DNA of 64,000 bases from Actinomyces israelii DSM 43320 (GTDB taxonomy: Bacteria; Actinomycetota; Actinomycetes; Actinomycetales; Actinomycetaceae), in NCBI RefSeq assembly GCF_000711965.1, contig NZ_JONS01000001.1, positions 211,561 through 275,560 on the forward strand, in the 5' to 3' direction. Both the position numbers and the translations under genes were made by a program. Of this stretch, positions 55,782 through 64,000 are shown in pieces; position 1 is the stretch's first letter, and every line of letters begins with the position of its first letter. Below the pieces are notes generated by a model. That model searched no databases and was not told the DNA's origin. It saw only the letters and a program-made list of their open reading frames with translations.

Positions 55782-58100
55782 TCAGAACAGCCGTGCCCGG
55801 AAGAGGTAGAGGACGGCGCCCAGGACCGTGGCGGTCGCCCCCAGGCCGGCGATGGTGCGGCCGACGAACTTCTGCAGCGTCGTGGACTGAGCACCGGTGG
55901 CGGGGTGATCGACGGCGTCGATCTGGCCGCCCGGTGCCGCCACGCCGACGCCCTCGGCCCCGGAGGCGGCGATCACGCCCGGCGTCGTCGGATCATCAGC
56001 TGCGGCCTGGGCCGCCTGGGTCTGGGCCGCCGCGTCCTCGCCGCCCTCCCCCTGGGGCTGGGCCGAGGGGGAGGCGGTCTGCTCCGCCGCGGGCGCGGCG
56101 GCGGGAGCCTTGGGAGTCTGCGCACCGCCCTGCCAGGCGGCGTTGACCAGAGCCCCGCGGTCGACGGCGCCGCCCGGGCTCACCCCCAGGGCGTCGGCGA
56201 TGTCCTGCGGCAGCGGCGTGCCGGTGCCCGCGGCGGGACCGCCCGGCTTGGCGTGCAGGTCGGAGGTCTTCCACGCGGTGGGGTCGGCCGACTCGCTGAC
56301 CAGGACGGGGTTGGCGTCCCGGCCGCCCTGCAGGTCCAGCCCGTTGGCCTCCTTGCCCGCCGTCGTCACGTTCGGGCTGCTGGAGAAGTCGGACAGGGAG
56401 GCGGCGTTGACGGCCTGGGAGCCGCGGTCCTCCCCGTACTGCCACAGGACGGTGGTCGAGGGCTGGCTCGTGGGCTGCCGGTAGTAGACGTTGTAGTCGA
56501 TGCCGGAGACCATGTCGTTGGCGTACAAGGCGCTCGAGCCGTCGGCGTCCTTGGCGCCGGTGACCTGCACCATGGCGGAGTACCGCCAGGTGTCCGCGTT
56601 CGCGGGGACCATCTGCTCGGAGGACAGGATGTTGTTGTAGATGCTCGTGTCCGTGGCGTCCCATGTCAGGCCGTGCTCCTTGGACCAGCTCTCGTTGGAG
56701 GTGCAGGTGCCGTCGCTGCCGCGCGCGTTGCAGCCGTCGGAGCGCTCGTCCTCGTAGACCGAGACGCTCGTCAGCGCGTGCGTCACCGTGTTGTTCCACA
56801 CCTTGGTGCTCTCCGAGCCCGCGACCTGGATGCCGATGCCGGCGCCCTCGATGAGGTTGGAGGCGACCGTGTTGCCCTTGGAGACCTCCACGGAGACCCC
56901 CGTGGGCACGTTGACGAAGTACGAGGCCAGGACGGAGGAGTCCAGGACGCCCTCGTCGAACCAGACGCCGGACTGCCGGTTGGTCTCCCACGAGGACAGC
57001 TCGGAGTGGTCGGTGCCCGACTGCGAGTAGTCCACGGTGTTGTAGGCGTAGCGCACCTTCTCGGAGTGCGTGACCTTCGTGTCCGCGATGGTGCAGTAGC
57101 CCCCGCAGGCGGTCGTGATGAAGCCGGCGCTGTTGTTCCCCGACCACAGGTTGTTCTCGATGGTGACGTTGGAGGAGCGGTTGACGCCCATCCCGACGCC
57201 GGCGTTGTCGGTAATGCTGTTGCTGGTCACGGTCGCGTTCTGCGCGTTGGCGACGCCCAGCGCCGTGCCTCCCCCGGAGTACCTGAAGGCGCTGCCGGTG
57301 ATGGTCAGACCGGTGCCGGAGGCGAAGACCATGACGCCCCCCGTGCTGGTGCCGATCTCGGGGTCCATGTAGTCCCACTCCTGGACCGGGGAGTACTTCT
57401 CCACGGTCAGGCCGCTGAGGGTGATGTTGTCGGCCGACAGGGTCAGGGCCCGCGAGTGCTGGGCGACCTCGACCGTGTGCTGGTCGGGGTCCACGCCGAT
57501 GACGTAGGAGGTCCCCCGGTGCGGCTTGGTGTTGTAGCCCGCCCGGCTGTTGGACGGGTTCTTGGCGGTGATCGGGTCGTCGTCCTGGACGTAGAAGGTG
57601 GACTCCGTGACCTCCCCGCGCGTGGCGACCTGGGTCAGCGGCTTGCCGTCGACGAAGACCTGCTCGGGGTGGGCCGCCATGCCCTCGGCGGAGGGGTCGG
57701 CGTTGGTGGTGCACACCGTACAGAAGCGCACCATGTCCGCCGCGGTGGACCAGGTGGAGCCGGAGGCCGACCAGGATGTGGGGACCTCGGCTCCCGACAG
57801 GACCGGGGCCGCGCCCTCGGCGGCGCGAATGGTCAGGCTCTTGTCGACCGAGATCTCGCCCTCCCGGTAGGTGCCGTCCCCGACCTCGATCGTGGCTCCG
57901 GACGGGGCGGCGGCAATCGCCTCGGTGATGGTGGTGTAGGGCTTGTCCGCCGAGCCGTCGCCGCCCTGACCGGCCGATGCCGAGACATGGACGACACCAG
58001 CAGCGGGAGCGGCTGCGGCGCTGGACGCCGTCAGTGGAAGTGTCAGTGGAAGCATGATGAGGGCGAGCACGGCAATGATGGTGGCTGCGCTGCGACGCAC
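55782..58100 (-). CDS. secreted right-handed beta-helix protein with C-terminal membrane anchor
   Basis: 772 residues. A signal peptide (to about 31, ending ASSAAAAPA) precedes a pectate-lyase-like right-handed beta-helix (about 55-640) with repeated turns such as GLTITGSAFRYSGGGTALGV, NATVTSNSITDNAGVGMGV and SNVTIENNLWSGNNSAGFI. A low-complexity Ala/Gln/Pro segment (about 645-735) leads to a final helix (IAGLGATATVLGAVLYLF) and a basic end, as in a membrane anchor without a sortase motif. Such helices bind or cleave polysaccharides. GTG 58100 has AGGAGGAG upstream. First gene of the leftward cluster. Confidence 0.85.
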   Translation of the reverse strand: MRRSAATIIAVLALIMLPLTLPLTASSAAAAPAAGVVHVSASAGQGGDGSADKPYTTITEAIAAAPSGATIEVGDGTYREGEISVDKSLTIRAAEGAAPVLSGAEVPTSWSASGSTWSTAADMVRFCTVCTTNADPSAEGMAAHPEQVFVDGKPLTQVATRGEVTESTFYVQDDDPITAKNPSNSRAGYNTKPHRGTSYVIGVDPDQHTVEVAQHSRALTLSADNITLSGLTVEKYSPVQEWDYMDPEIGTSTGGVMVFASGTGLTITGSAFRYSGGGTALGVANAQNATVTSNSITDNAGVGMGVNRSSNVTIENNLWSGNNSAGFITTACGGYCTIADTKVTHSEKVRYAYNTVDYSQSGTDHSELSSWETNRQSGVWFDEGVLDSSVLASYFVNVPTGVSVEVSKGNTVASNLIEGAGIGIQVAGSESTKVWNNTVTHALTSVSVYEDERSDGCNARGSDGTCTSNESWSKEHGLTWDATDTSIYNNILSSEQMVPANADTWRYSAMVQVTGAKDADGSSALYANDMVSGIDYNVYYRQPTSQPSTTVLWQYGEDRGSQAVNAASLSDFSSSPNVTTAGKEANGLDLQGGRDANPVLVSESADPTAWKTSDLHAKPGGPAAGTGTPLPQDIADALGVSPGGAVDRGALVNAAWQGGAQTPKAPAAAPAAEQTASPSAQPQGEGGEDAAAQTQAAQAAADDPTTPGVIAASGAEGVGVAAPGGQIDAVDHPATGAQSTTLQKFVGRTIAGLGATATVLGAVLYLFRARLF

Positions 58101-58249
58101 GCTGATTCTCCTCCTGCAGACTGCACGGAATCGCGTTTACCGTACCGTTATCCCTGCCCGAGCGCGAGCACATGTGCCTCACAGTGCGATAAGCGCGCCG
58201 CTGCGCGACGCGCTCCTCCTCACACGGGGCGGCCCGACGGCGGGCCTGG

Positions 58250-58255
58250 AAGAAT
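58250..58255 (+). promoter_or_regulatory. possible -10 element of the S4 protein gene
   Basis: AAGAAT, six bases, then GTG 58262. A weaker hexamer than the others but in the same leaderless spacing; the gene has no ribosome binding site. Confidence 0.3.
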
Positions 58256-58261
58256 GGGGGC

Positions 58262-58522
58262 GTGCAGCCCCGGACGCCTCCTCACACGCCTTCGAGCCGC
58301 TACCCGTGCGTGCCCGTGCGCGGACGGATCAGGCTCGGCCAGTTCCTCAAGCTCGCCGGCCTCGTCGAGGACGGCGCCGAGGCCCGCATGGCGGTCCAGT
58401 GCGGCGATGTCACCGTCAACGGCGAGACCGACACCCGTCGCGGGCACGCGCTCGCCGACGGCGACGTCGTCGTGGTGGACCTGCCGACCGGTGCCGCGGG
58501 CGCCGTCGTCGAGGTGGTCTGA
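58262..58522 (+). CDS. S4-domain RNA-binding protein
   Basis: 86 residues. After an 18-residue Pro/Arg-rich start, GRIRLGQFLKLAGLVEDGAEARMAVQCGDVTVNGETDTRRGHALADGDVVVVD is a complete S4 domain of the YbcJ/YaaA type, which binds structured RNA, probably rRNA. Start uncertain: GTG 58262 fits a leaderless pattern, but a later GTG at about 58310 (VPVRGRIRLG) would give a tighter S4 protein. Divergent from the beta-helix gene and convergent on dnaE. Confidence 0.82.
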   Translation: MQPRTPPHTPSSRYPCVPVRGRIRLGQFLKLAGLVEDGAEARMAVQCGDVTVNGETDTRRGHALADGDVVVVDLPTGAAGAVVEVV

Positions 58523-58630
58523 GTGGTCTGAGCCGGGCGGCAGGGGCCGCCTGCTCAGCCGGCCGCGAGGCGGCGGGCGTCCCCGCCCGGCGCCGGGTTA
58601 CGCGTAGAGCCGAAAGCGCCCCGCGGCTCC

Positions 58631-61600
58631 TCAGCGCCTCAGGCAGCCCGGCCCGAGCAGCGCCTTGATGTCGGAGTAGAAGGCGGCGCTGGCCTCGACC
58701 CGCAGCGAGGAGTCCAGCTGGGTGCGCACCTCCCGGCCGGGGCTGGTGAGGTTGAGCCGCACCGTGGACATGCCCGGGTGGTTCTCGAGGACCGCCTTGA
58801 ACCTCTCCACCAGCGGGGCGGTGCACCGGTTGGTCGGCAGGGTGATGGTGACCGCCTCGTGGGCGGCGCTGGAGACGTCCGGGAGGGTCATCTCCTGGGC
58901 GTACAGGGCCACCTGCCCGTCGCGCCGGTTGAGGCGCCCGCGCACGGTGACCACCGTGTCCGGGGCCAGCATGGTGGAGACGGTCTGGTAGGTGCTGGGG
59001 AAGAACAGCGCCTCGATGCTGCCGCCCAGGTCCTCGATCTGGGCGATGGCCCACAGGTTGCCCTGCTTGGTGGTCTTGCGGGTCAGGCCCGTGATGAGCC
59101 CGGCGATCGTCACCATGGCGCCGTCGGGGCGCTCCTCGTCCTCGACCAGGTCGGCGATCTCGGTGTCGGCGAGCTTGCCCAGCACGCCCTCCAGGCCCAG
59201 CAGCGGGTGGTCGGAGACGTAGAGGCCGAGCATGTCGCGCTCGTAGGCGAGCTTGTCCTTCTTGTCCCACTCGGGCAGGTCGGGCACCTCGGAGGAGAAG
59301 ACGGGGCCCGAGCCGAAGGGCGACGGCGCGCCTCCGGCCCCCTCCATGGCGTCGCCGCCCATGAGGGAGGCGAACAGGTCGAACTGGCCGGCGGCCTCGT
59401 TGCGCTTGACGCCGATGATCTCGTCGACGAAGTCCTCGTGGCAGGCCTGCAGGGCGCGCCGGGTCCTGCCCAGGGTGTCGAAGGCGCCGGCCTTGATCAG
59501 GGAGTCGATGGTGCGCTTGTTGCACACCACCGCCGGGACCTTGTCGAGGAAGTCCTCGAAGCTGGTGAACTCGCCCTTGTCCTCGCGCGCCGCCACGATC
59601 GCGTCGACGACGTTGAGGCCCACGTTGCGCACGGCCGCCAGGCCGAAGCGGATGCTCTCGCCGTCGGCGGAGAACTGGGCGCGCGAGGCGTTGACGTCGG
59701 GGGGCAGGACGGTGATGCCCATGTGGCGGCACTCCCCCAGGTAGACGGCCAGCTTGTCCTTGTTGTCCTTCTGGGAGGTCAGCAGCGCCGCCATGTACTC
59801 GGTCGGGTAGTGGGTCTTGAGGTAGGCGGTCCAGTAGGACACGACCCCGTAGGCCGCCGAGTGCGCCTTGTTGAACGCGTACTTGGCGAAGGGGACCACG
59901 ACGTCCCACAGGGTCTTGACGCTCTCCTTGGAGAAGCCGCCCTCCACCATGCCGGCCTCGAACTCGACGAACATCTTGGCCAGGATGTCCATCTTCTTCT
60001 TGCCCATGGCCTTGCGCAGCGCATCGGCCTTGCCCATGGAGAAGCCCGCCAGGTCGGTGGCGATCTTCATGACCTGCTCCTGGTAGACGATCAGGCCGTG
60101 GGTGGTTCCCAGGATCGGCTCCAGGGCCTCCTTGAGCTCGGGGTGGATGGGCGTGATCTCCTGCAGGCCGTTCTTGCGCAGGGCGTAGTTGGTGTGGGAC
60201 TCCGCGCCCATGGGGCCGGGGCGGTACAGGGCGCCGACGGCGGAGATGTCCTCGAAGTTGTCCGGCTTCATCAGCCGCAGCAGGGTGCGCATGCCGCCGC
60301 CGTCGAGCTGGAAGACGCCCAGGGTCTCCCCGCGCGAGAGCAGCTCGTAGGTGGCCCGGTCGTCCAGCTCGACGTGGTCGATGTCCAGCGGCTCCTTGCC
60401 GTTGGCGACGATGCCCTCCAGGGCGTCGGAGATGACGGTCAGGTTGCGCAGCCCCAGGAAGTCCATCTTGAGCAGGCCCAGGTGCTCGCAGGTGGGGTAG
60501 TCGAACTGGGTGATGTAGGCGCCGTCCTGGAGGCGCTGCATCATGGGGATGATGTCGGTCAGGGTCGCCGAGGACATGATGACGGCGCAGGCGTGCACGC
60601 CCCACTGGCGGGTCATGCCCTCCAGGCCGCCGGCGAGCTCGACGATCTTCTGGGCGTCGGGGTCCTCGGCGTGCAGCTCGCGGAACTGCTGGGCCTCCCC
60701 GTAGCGCTCGTCGGCGGGGTTGAACATGCCCTTGATGGAGATGTCCTTGCCCATAATGGTCGGTGGCATGGCCTTGGTGAGCCGGTCGCCCACCGCGTAG
60801 GGGTAGCCCATGACGCGGCTGGAGTCCTTCAGGGACTGCTTGGCCTTGATGACGCCGTAGGTGACGACCTGGCTGACCTTGTCCGAGCCGTACTTGCGCT
60901 TGACGTACTCGATGACCTCGTCGCGCCGGCGCTCGTCGAAGTCGACGTCGATGTCGGGCATGGAGATGCGCTCGGGGTTGAGGAAGCGCTCGAAGATGAG
61001 CCCGTGGCGCAGGGGGTTGAGCTCGGTGATGCCCATGGCGTAGGCGACCATGGACCCGGCGCCCGACCCGCGCCCGGGCCCCACCCGGATGCCCTGGGCC
61101 TTGGCCCAGTTGATGTAGTCGGCGACCACCAGGAAGTAGCCGGGGAAGCCCATCTGCACGATGACGCCGATCTCGTACTCGGCCTGCTTGCGGCAGTCCT
61201 CGGGGATGTCGCCGCCGAAGCGGCGCTCCATGCCCCGCCAGCACTCGGCGATGAACCAGGACTCCATGGTCTCGCCCTCGGGGACGGGGAAGACCGGCAT
61301 GAAGGAGGCGCCCTCGTCGACGGTGGCGAAGTGGACGTCGCACTGCTCGGCCACCAGGAGGGTGTTGTCGCAGGCGCCCGGCATCTCAGCGAAGAGCTCG
61401 CGCATCTCCCGCCCGGGCCGCAGGTAGTAGGTGTCCCCGTCGAACTTGAAGCGGTCGGGGTCGGTGAGCACCGAGCCGGAGTTGATGCACAGCATGGCGT
61501 CCTGGATGGTGCGGTCCTCGGGGCGCACGTAGTGGGAGTCGTTGGTCGCCAGCAGCGGGGCGCCGAGCGTCTCGGCCAGGCGCAGCAGGTCCTTGGTGAC

Positions 61601-62239
61601 CCGCCGCTCGATCTCCAGGCCGTGGTCCATGAGCTCGACGTAGAAGAACTCCTTGCCGAAGATGTCCTGCAGCTCCCCGGCGGCGCGCAGCGCCTCGTCC
61701 CACTGGCCCAGGCGCAGGCGCGTCTGGACCTCGGAGGAGGGGCAGCCGGTGGAGCCGATCAGGCCCGCCGAGTAGCGGGAGAGCAGCTCGCGGTCGATGC
61801 GCGGGGCCTTGCCCCACTGGCCCTCCAGGGAGGCGTAGGAGTCCATGCGCATGAGGTTGTGCAGGCCCTCGTTGGTGCGCGAGAGCAGCGTCATGTGGGT
61901 GTAGGAGCCGCGGGCGGACACGTCGTCGCCGCGCTGGGACTCCTCCCCCCAGAAGACTCTGGTCTTGTCGAAGCGGGAGGTGCCCGGGGTCATGTAGGCC
62001 TCCACGCCGATGATCGGCTTGATGCCGGCGGCCGTGGCGGCCGCGTAGAACTCGTAGGCGCCGAACATGTAGCCGTGGTCGGTGATCGCCAGGGCCGGCT
62101 GGCCCAGCCGCTTGGCCTCGGCGACGTAGTCCTTGATCTTGCCCGCGCCGTCGAGCATGGAGTAGTCGGTGTGGACGTGAAGGTGGACGAAGTCGTCCCT
62201 GGGTGCGTCCTGGGTGCCCTCGCTGCTCTTGTCCGCCAT
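58631..62239 (-). CDS. dnaE: DNA polymerase III alpha subunit
   Basis: Replicative polymerase, 1202 residues. The PHP domain opens the protein (FVHLHVHTDYSMLDG and ITDHGYMFGAYEFY). The polymerase core holds VGPGRGSGAGSMVAYAMGI and the catalytic aspartates in MPDIDVDFDERRRDEV at about 427-435. Finger and (HhH)2 regions follow (VNASRAQFSADG, EFTSFEDFLDKVPAV), then an OB fold (about 1000-1080) and the C-terminal tau-binding part. This is the DnaE1-type housekeeping enzyme. The ATG sits 6 nt after TAGGAT, so a leaderless mRNA is likely. Stop at 58631-58633, after LGPGCLRR. Confidence 0.96.
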   Translation of the reverse strand: MADKSSEGTQDAPRDDFVHLHVHTDYSMLDGAGKIKDYVAEAKRLGQPALAITDHGYMFGAYEFYAAATAAGIKPIIGVEAYMTPGTSRFDKTRVFWGEESQRGDDVSARGSYTHMTLLSRTNEGLHNLMRMDSYASLEGQWGKAPRIDRELLSRYSAGLIGSTGCPSSEVQTRLRLGQWDEALRAAGELQDIFGKEFFYVELMDHGLEIERRVTKDLLRLAETLGAPLLATNDSHYVRPEDRTIQDAMLCINSGSVLTDPDRFKFDGDTYYLRPGREMRELFAEMPGACDNTLLVAEQCDVHFATVDEGASFMPVFPVPEGETMESWFIAECWRGMERRFGGDIPEDCRKQAEYEIGVIVQMGFPGYFLVVADYINWAKAQGIRVGPGRGSGAGSMVAYAMGITELNPLRHGLIFERFLNPERISMPDIDVDFDERRRDEVIEYVKRKYGSDKVSQVVTYGVIKAKQSLKDSSRVMGYPYAVGDRLTKAMPPTIMGKDISIKGMFNPADERYGEAQQFRELHAEDPDAQKIVELAGGLEGMTRQWGVHACAVIMSSATLTDIIPMMQRLQDGAYITQFDYPTCEHLGLLKMDFLGLRNLTVISDALEGIVANGKEPLDIDHVELDDRATYELLSRGETLGVFQLDGGGMRTLLRLMKPDNFEDISAVGALYRPGPMGAESHTNYALRKNGLQEITPIHPELKEALEPILGTTHGLIVYQEQVMKIATDLAGFSMGKADALRKAMGKKKMDILAKMFVEFEAGMVEGGFSKESVKTLWDVVVPFAKYAFNKAHSAAYGVVSYWTAYLKTHYPTEYMAALLTSQKDNKDKLAVYLGECRHMGITVLPPDVNASRAQFSADGESIRFGLAAVRNVGLNVVDAIVAAREDKGEFTSFEDFLDKVPAVVCNKRTIDSLIKAGAFDTLGRTRRALQACHEDFVDEIIGVKRNEAAGQFDLFASLMGGDAMEGAGGAPSPFGSGPVFSSEVPDLPEWDKKDKLAYERDMLGLYVSDHPLLGLEGVLGKLADTEIADLVEDEERPDGAMVTIAGLITGLTRKTTKQGNLWAIAQIEDLGGSIEALFFPSTYQTVSTMLAPDTVVTVRGRLNRRDGQVALYAQEMTLPDVSSAAHEAVTITLPTNRCTAPLVERFKAVLENHPGMSTVRLNLTSPGREVRTQLDSSLRVEASAAFYSDIKALLGPGCLRR

Positions 62240-62245
62240 GGGCCC

Positions 62246-62251
62246 ATCCTA
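62246..62251 (-). promoter_or_regulatory. -10 element of dnaE
   Basis: Minus-strand TAGGAT, six bases (GGGCCC), then the ATG at 62239. Confidence 0.5.
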
Positions 62252-62404
62252 GAGGAACGGCTCCGGGGCCCGGGTGCGGGTGGGGTGCGGTGGCGCCTGG
62301 CCGTCCCCGTCTCCTCCCGCATCTTCCCGCCAGCCCCTGTCGCCGAGGTCGGTCCGGTTCCGGCCCGAGATCGGTTCGGGACGCCCGCCGGGAGCCGCGC
62401 TCTC

Positions 62405-62540
62405 GGGAAAGTGAGCATCCCACGCACTTTCAGCACCGCGCTTCGCGCCGCCCGTATCGCAGAACTGTGGAATCACGACGATCCGCACCGCGCCCGAGAC
62501 CGCCGATCGTCCTGAAAGCGCGTGGGGTGATTGCTCCCGG
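62405..62540. repeat. palindromic MITE-like element, copy 2
   Basis: Ends pair imperfectly: CCCACGCACTTTCAG at 62420-62434 with its complement at 62514-62528 (14 of 15), and CGGGA with TCCCG at the outer edges. The interior (GTATCGCAGAACTGTGGAATC) aligns, in inverse orientation, with the copy at 41599-41726 (TGTCGTAGAACCGCGAAATTG) with mostly C/T and A/G differences. Confidence 0.6.
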
Positions 62541-62656
62541 CTGAGGGCGACCCGTTCGGGGCCCTTCGGGACTCCGGCGGACTCCGAGGGACCAGCGCCG
62601 GGGAGGTCCCGGCGGGCGGCACGGGACGCACCCCAGACGCCGACGGCGGTTGACGA

Positions 62657-62690
62657 CGTGAACGTACCTTTGCAGCGTGAACGTACCTTT
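62657..62690 (+). repeat. 15-bp direct repeat, two copies
   Basis: CGTGAACGTACCTTT occurs at 62657-62671 and 62676-62690 (19-bp period). A variant with two changes is at 41394-41408, near the other palindromic element. Confidence 0.8.
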
Positions 62691-62707
62691 CTCCCGTCCT
62701 TCTGACC

Positions 62708-62762
62708 TGTGATGTCTCAGGAGATCGGTGACGGTTGGTGTGTCAGGGCATCGGTGACGGTT
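62708..62762 (+). mobile_element. probable left-end repeats of an IS481-type element
   Basis: TGATGTCTCAGGAGATCGGTGACGGTT is followed 26 bp later by a similar TGTGTCAGGGCATCGGTGACGGTT. The shared core ATCGGTGACGGTT (62724-62736, 62750-62762) lies about 40 bp before the transposase relic. Tandem copies of such terminal sequence suggest the left end of the insertion sequence. Confidence 0.45.
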
Positions 62763-62799
62763 CGGGTGGTGGTGACACTTCGGTTGTGCTTGGCGGGTG

Positions 62800-64000
62800 A
62801 GTGGGAATGAGCCTGCTCGTCCCCGGTGTTCGCCCTGCCATCGCCCGGTGGCCCGATGACGCTCCGCGTGGGGCGCCGGCCACGTTGGGCGCCGAGCAGG
62901 GGATCTCGCGCAAGGACGCTGCTGTGCCCTCAAGGGCCCGTGCCCGCGCCGAGGGGCAGGCGGCTGTGCCGGGCCGGGTCCCGCCGCCCCAGGACCAGTC
63001 CGACTCGTCTGGGTGGGGCGACCGCGGACCAGGCGGTGGCAGTACGCGCGTCCCCGGAGGGGCTCTCGGGCCCGGGGCCACGGGCCGGTCAGCGTGGTGC
63101 GACAAGATGGTCTCCATGGGCCTGGGGTGGCGCCTTCAGTGGCGTCCCTGGCCCGGGTCCTTGCGGGCCAGGGACGCGGGTCCGCGCCGAGCCCAGCAAG
63201 GAGGCCCCCCGGGGCGGCCAGGGGCGGCGGTTCGTCTACCCCGCTCTCGAACGCCTGCTGGCAGCCGGCTCCACCGAGAATCGTCCTGGACAGAGGCCGC
63301 AAGCGCGTGGTCCTCCAGCCTTCTTCGGCGATCACTCCCGCCTGGCGGTGGCCTGGCTGGTCGCCCGGGCCGCCACCAGCCACGCGGCTGTCAGGGTCCT
63401 GCGGCAAGGGGGCGTGCGCGCCTACGGCGTGCCCCCGGCAGCCCCCTGACCGAGATAACGGGGCCTCGTTGAGGCCCACCCGCAGGGGCCGGCAGGGCCG
63501 GGGGGTGGATCACGTCAGAGCGCTGGGCGTGGAGCCCATCACCGGCAGGCCCTACAAGCCCACCACCCACGGCGCAGGAACGAGCGCTTCCACCCCCGCC
63601 CTGCTGCGCCGGCACGGGCAAGCAGCCCCCGCCCCGCCACCGTCGCCGGGCCCCCGGGCACAGGCCAGGCGCCCTCGACCGCATCCACACGACACCGAGC
63701 GTCCCCACCAGAGCCTGCCCGGGCGCACTACCCCCGCCCAGGCACGGGACGCCACCGAGGCGGCCCAGGCCCCCAGACCGCCGCACGACGACCCGCCCGC
63801 CCAACCGGCCAGACCACCCAAGGCCCCGCGCCCACGCGGGACGCAGATCCGCCCCCACCGCCACCAGGCGCACCACCACAGGACGCAACGGCACCATCAG
63901 CCTCGCCGGGACCGCCTACCTCGTCTCCAGATCCCGAGCGGGCCAGGAGGCCCTGATCACCTGGGACGCCCACAGGACCACCATCACCGACCCCCACGGC
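62800..64000 (+). pseudogene. decayed IS481-family transposase, running off the window
   Basis: Pieces of one transposase appear in all three forward frames. Examples are TLGAEQGISRKDAAVPSRARARAEGQ (about 62880-62960), RRPRTSPTRLGGATADQAVAVRA (62980-63050), DKMVSMGLG (63103-63128), EAPRGGQGRRFVYPALERLLAAGSTE (63200-63280), GDHSRLAVAWLVARAATSHAAVRVL (63330-63400), DHVRALGVEPITGRPYKPTTHG (63508-63570), DTERPHQSLPGRTTPAQA (63690-63743) and GTISLAGTAYLVSRSRAGQEALITWDAHRTTITDPHG (63888-64000). The ERPHQ stretch and the C-terminal domain are IS481 hallmarks. Many frameshifts and a damaged first catalytic Asp region (STE) show it cannot make an active enzyme. Confidence 0.8.

Larger units (their letters stand above)
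62252..62707. other. repeat-rich intergenic region upstream of dnaE
   Basis: 456 bp with no supported gene. It contains the second palindromic element (62405-62540) and the GTGAACGTACCTTT direct repeats (62657-62690). No frame keeps coding composition across it. Confidence 0.6.

Noticed and set aside
62801..63472. 223-residue frame as an intact new gene
   Set aside because: It is one of three frames that together reconstruct a broken IS481 transposase, so it is a fragment, not a gene.

Overview
The window is about 72% G+C and reads as one stretch of chromosome from a high-GC Gram-positive bacterium. Family content and gene order fit the Actinomyces/Schaalia group (Actinomycetales): obgE-proB beside rplU-rpmA and a long arginine-rich RNase E/G, cydABCD with a NarL-type two-component pair, an IclR regulator divergent from leuCD, a LexA/LysM/NrdR trio, and a PimB'-like mannosyltransferase. 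The genus is inferred from protein character; no rRNA gene is present to confirm it. I found no tRNA, rRNA or CRISPR array.

Layout. 1-6.5 kb: end of an unknown gene, then leftward proB, obgE, rpmA, rplU and RNase E/G. 6.9-16 kb: rightward cydA-cydB-cydD-cydC and a GAF-GAF histidine kinase, meeting a convergent LuxR-type response regulator. 16-25 kb: leftward mutM-rnc-DUF177, a coiled-coil gene with coaD, rsmD (rightward), then recG and a FakA-like DAK protein divergent from rpmB. 25-36 kb: thiL-ddl, an AMIN-like lipoprotein, gpsA-plsC, murA, leuD-leuC, an NdgR-like IclR regulator and a PimB'-like glycosyltransferase. 36-41 kb: nrdR and a LysM membrane protein divergent from lexA across three SOS boxes, then a RecQ-like helicase fused to a phosphoribosyltransferase-like domain.

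41.9-58.1 kb is the accessory core, almost all leftward: a Tat lipoprotein glycoside hydrolase, a secreted DUF2334 deacetylase-like protein, hisD, wecB, a membrane-anchored beta-sandwich-like protein, a processive GT2 synthase, a 95-residue one-helix membrane protein, a polyprenyl-phosphate sugar-1-phosphate transferase, a Wzz/BY-kinase fusion, a small DNA-alkyltransferase-like-fold protein and a secreted beta-helix protein with a C-terminal membrane anchor. Together these suggest synthesis, tailoring and turnover of a cell-surface or biofilm polysaccharide. A frameshifted ADP-ribosylglycohydrolase relic interrupts it. 58-64 kb: an S4 protein, dnaE, then repeats and a decayed IS481-type transposase running off the right edge.

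Two patterns cut across the genes. First, at least twelve starts sit exactly 6 or 7 nt after a -10-like hexamer (TANNNT or close), the signature of leaderless mRNAs; it also fixes several starts. Second, two diverged copies of an imperfect palindromic element of about 130 bp lie in intergenic DNA 21 kb apart.
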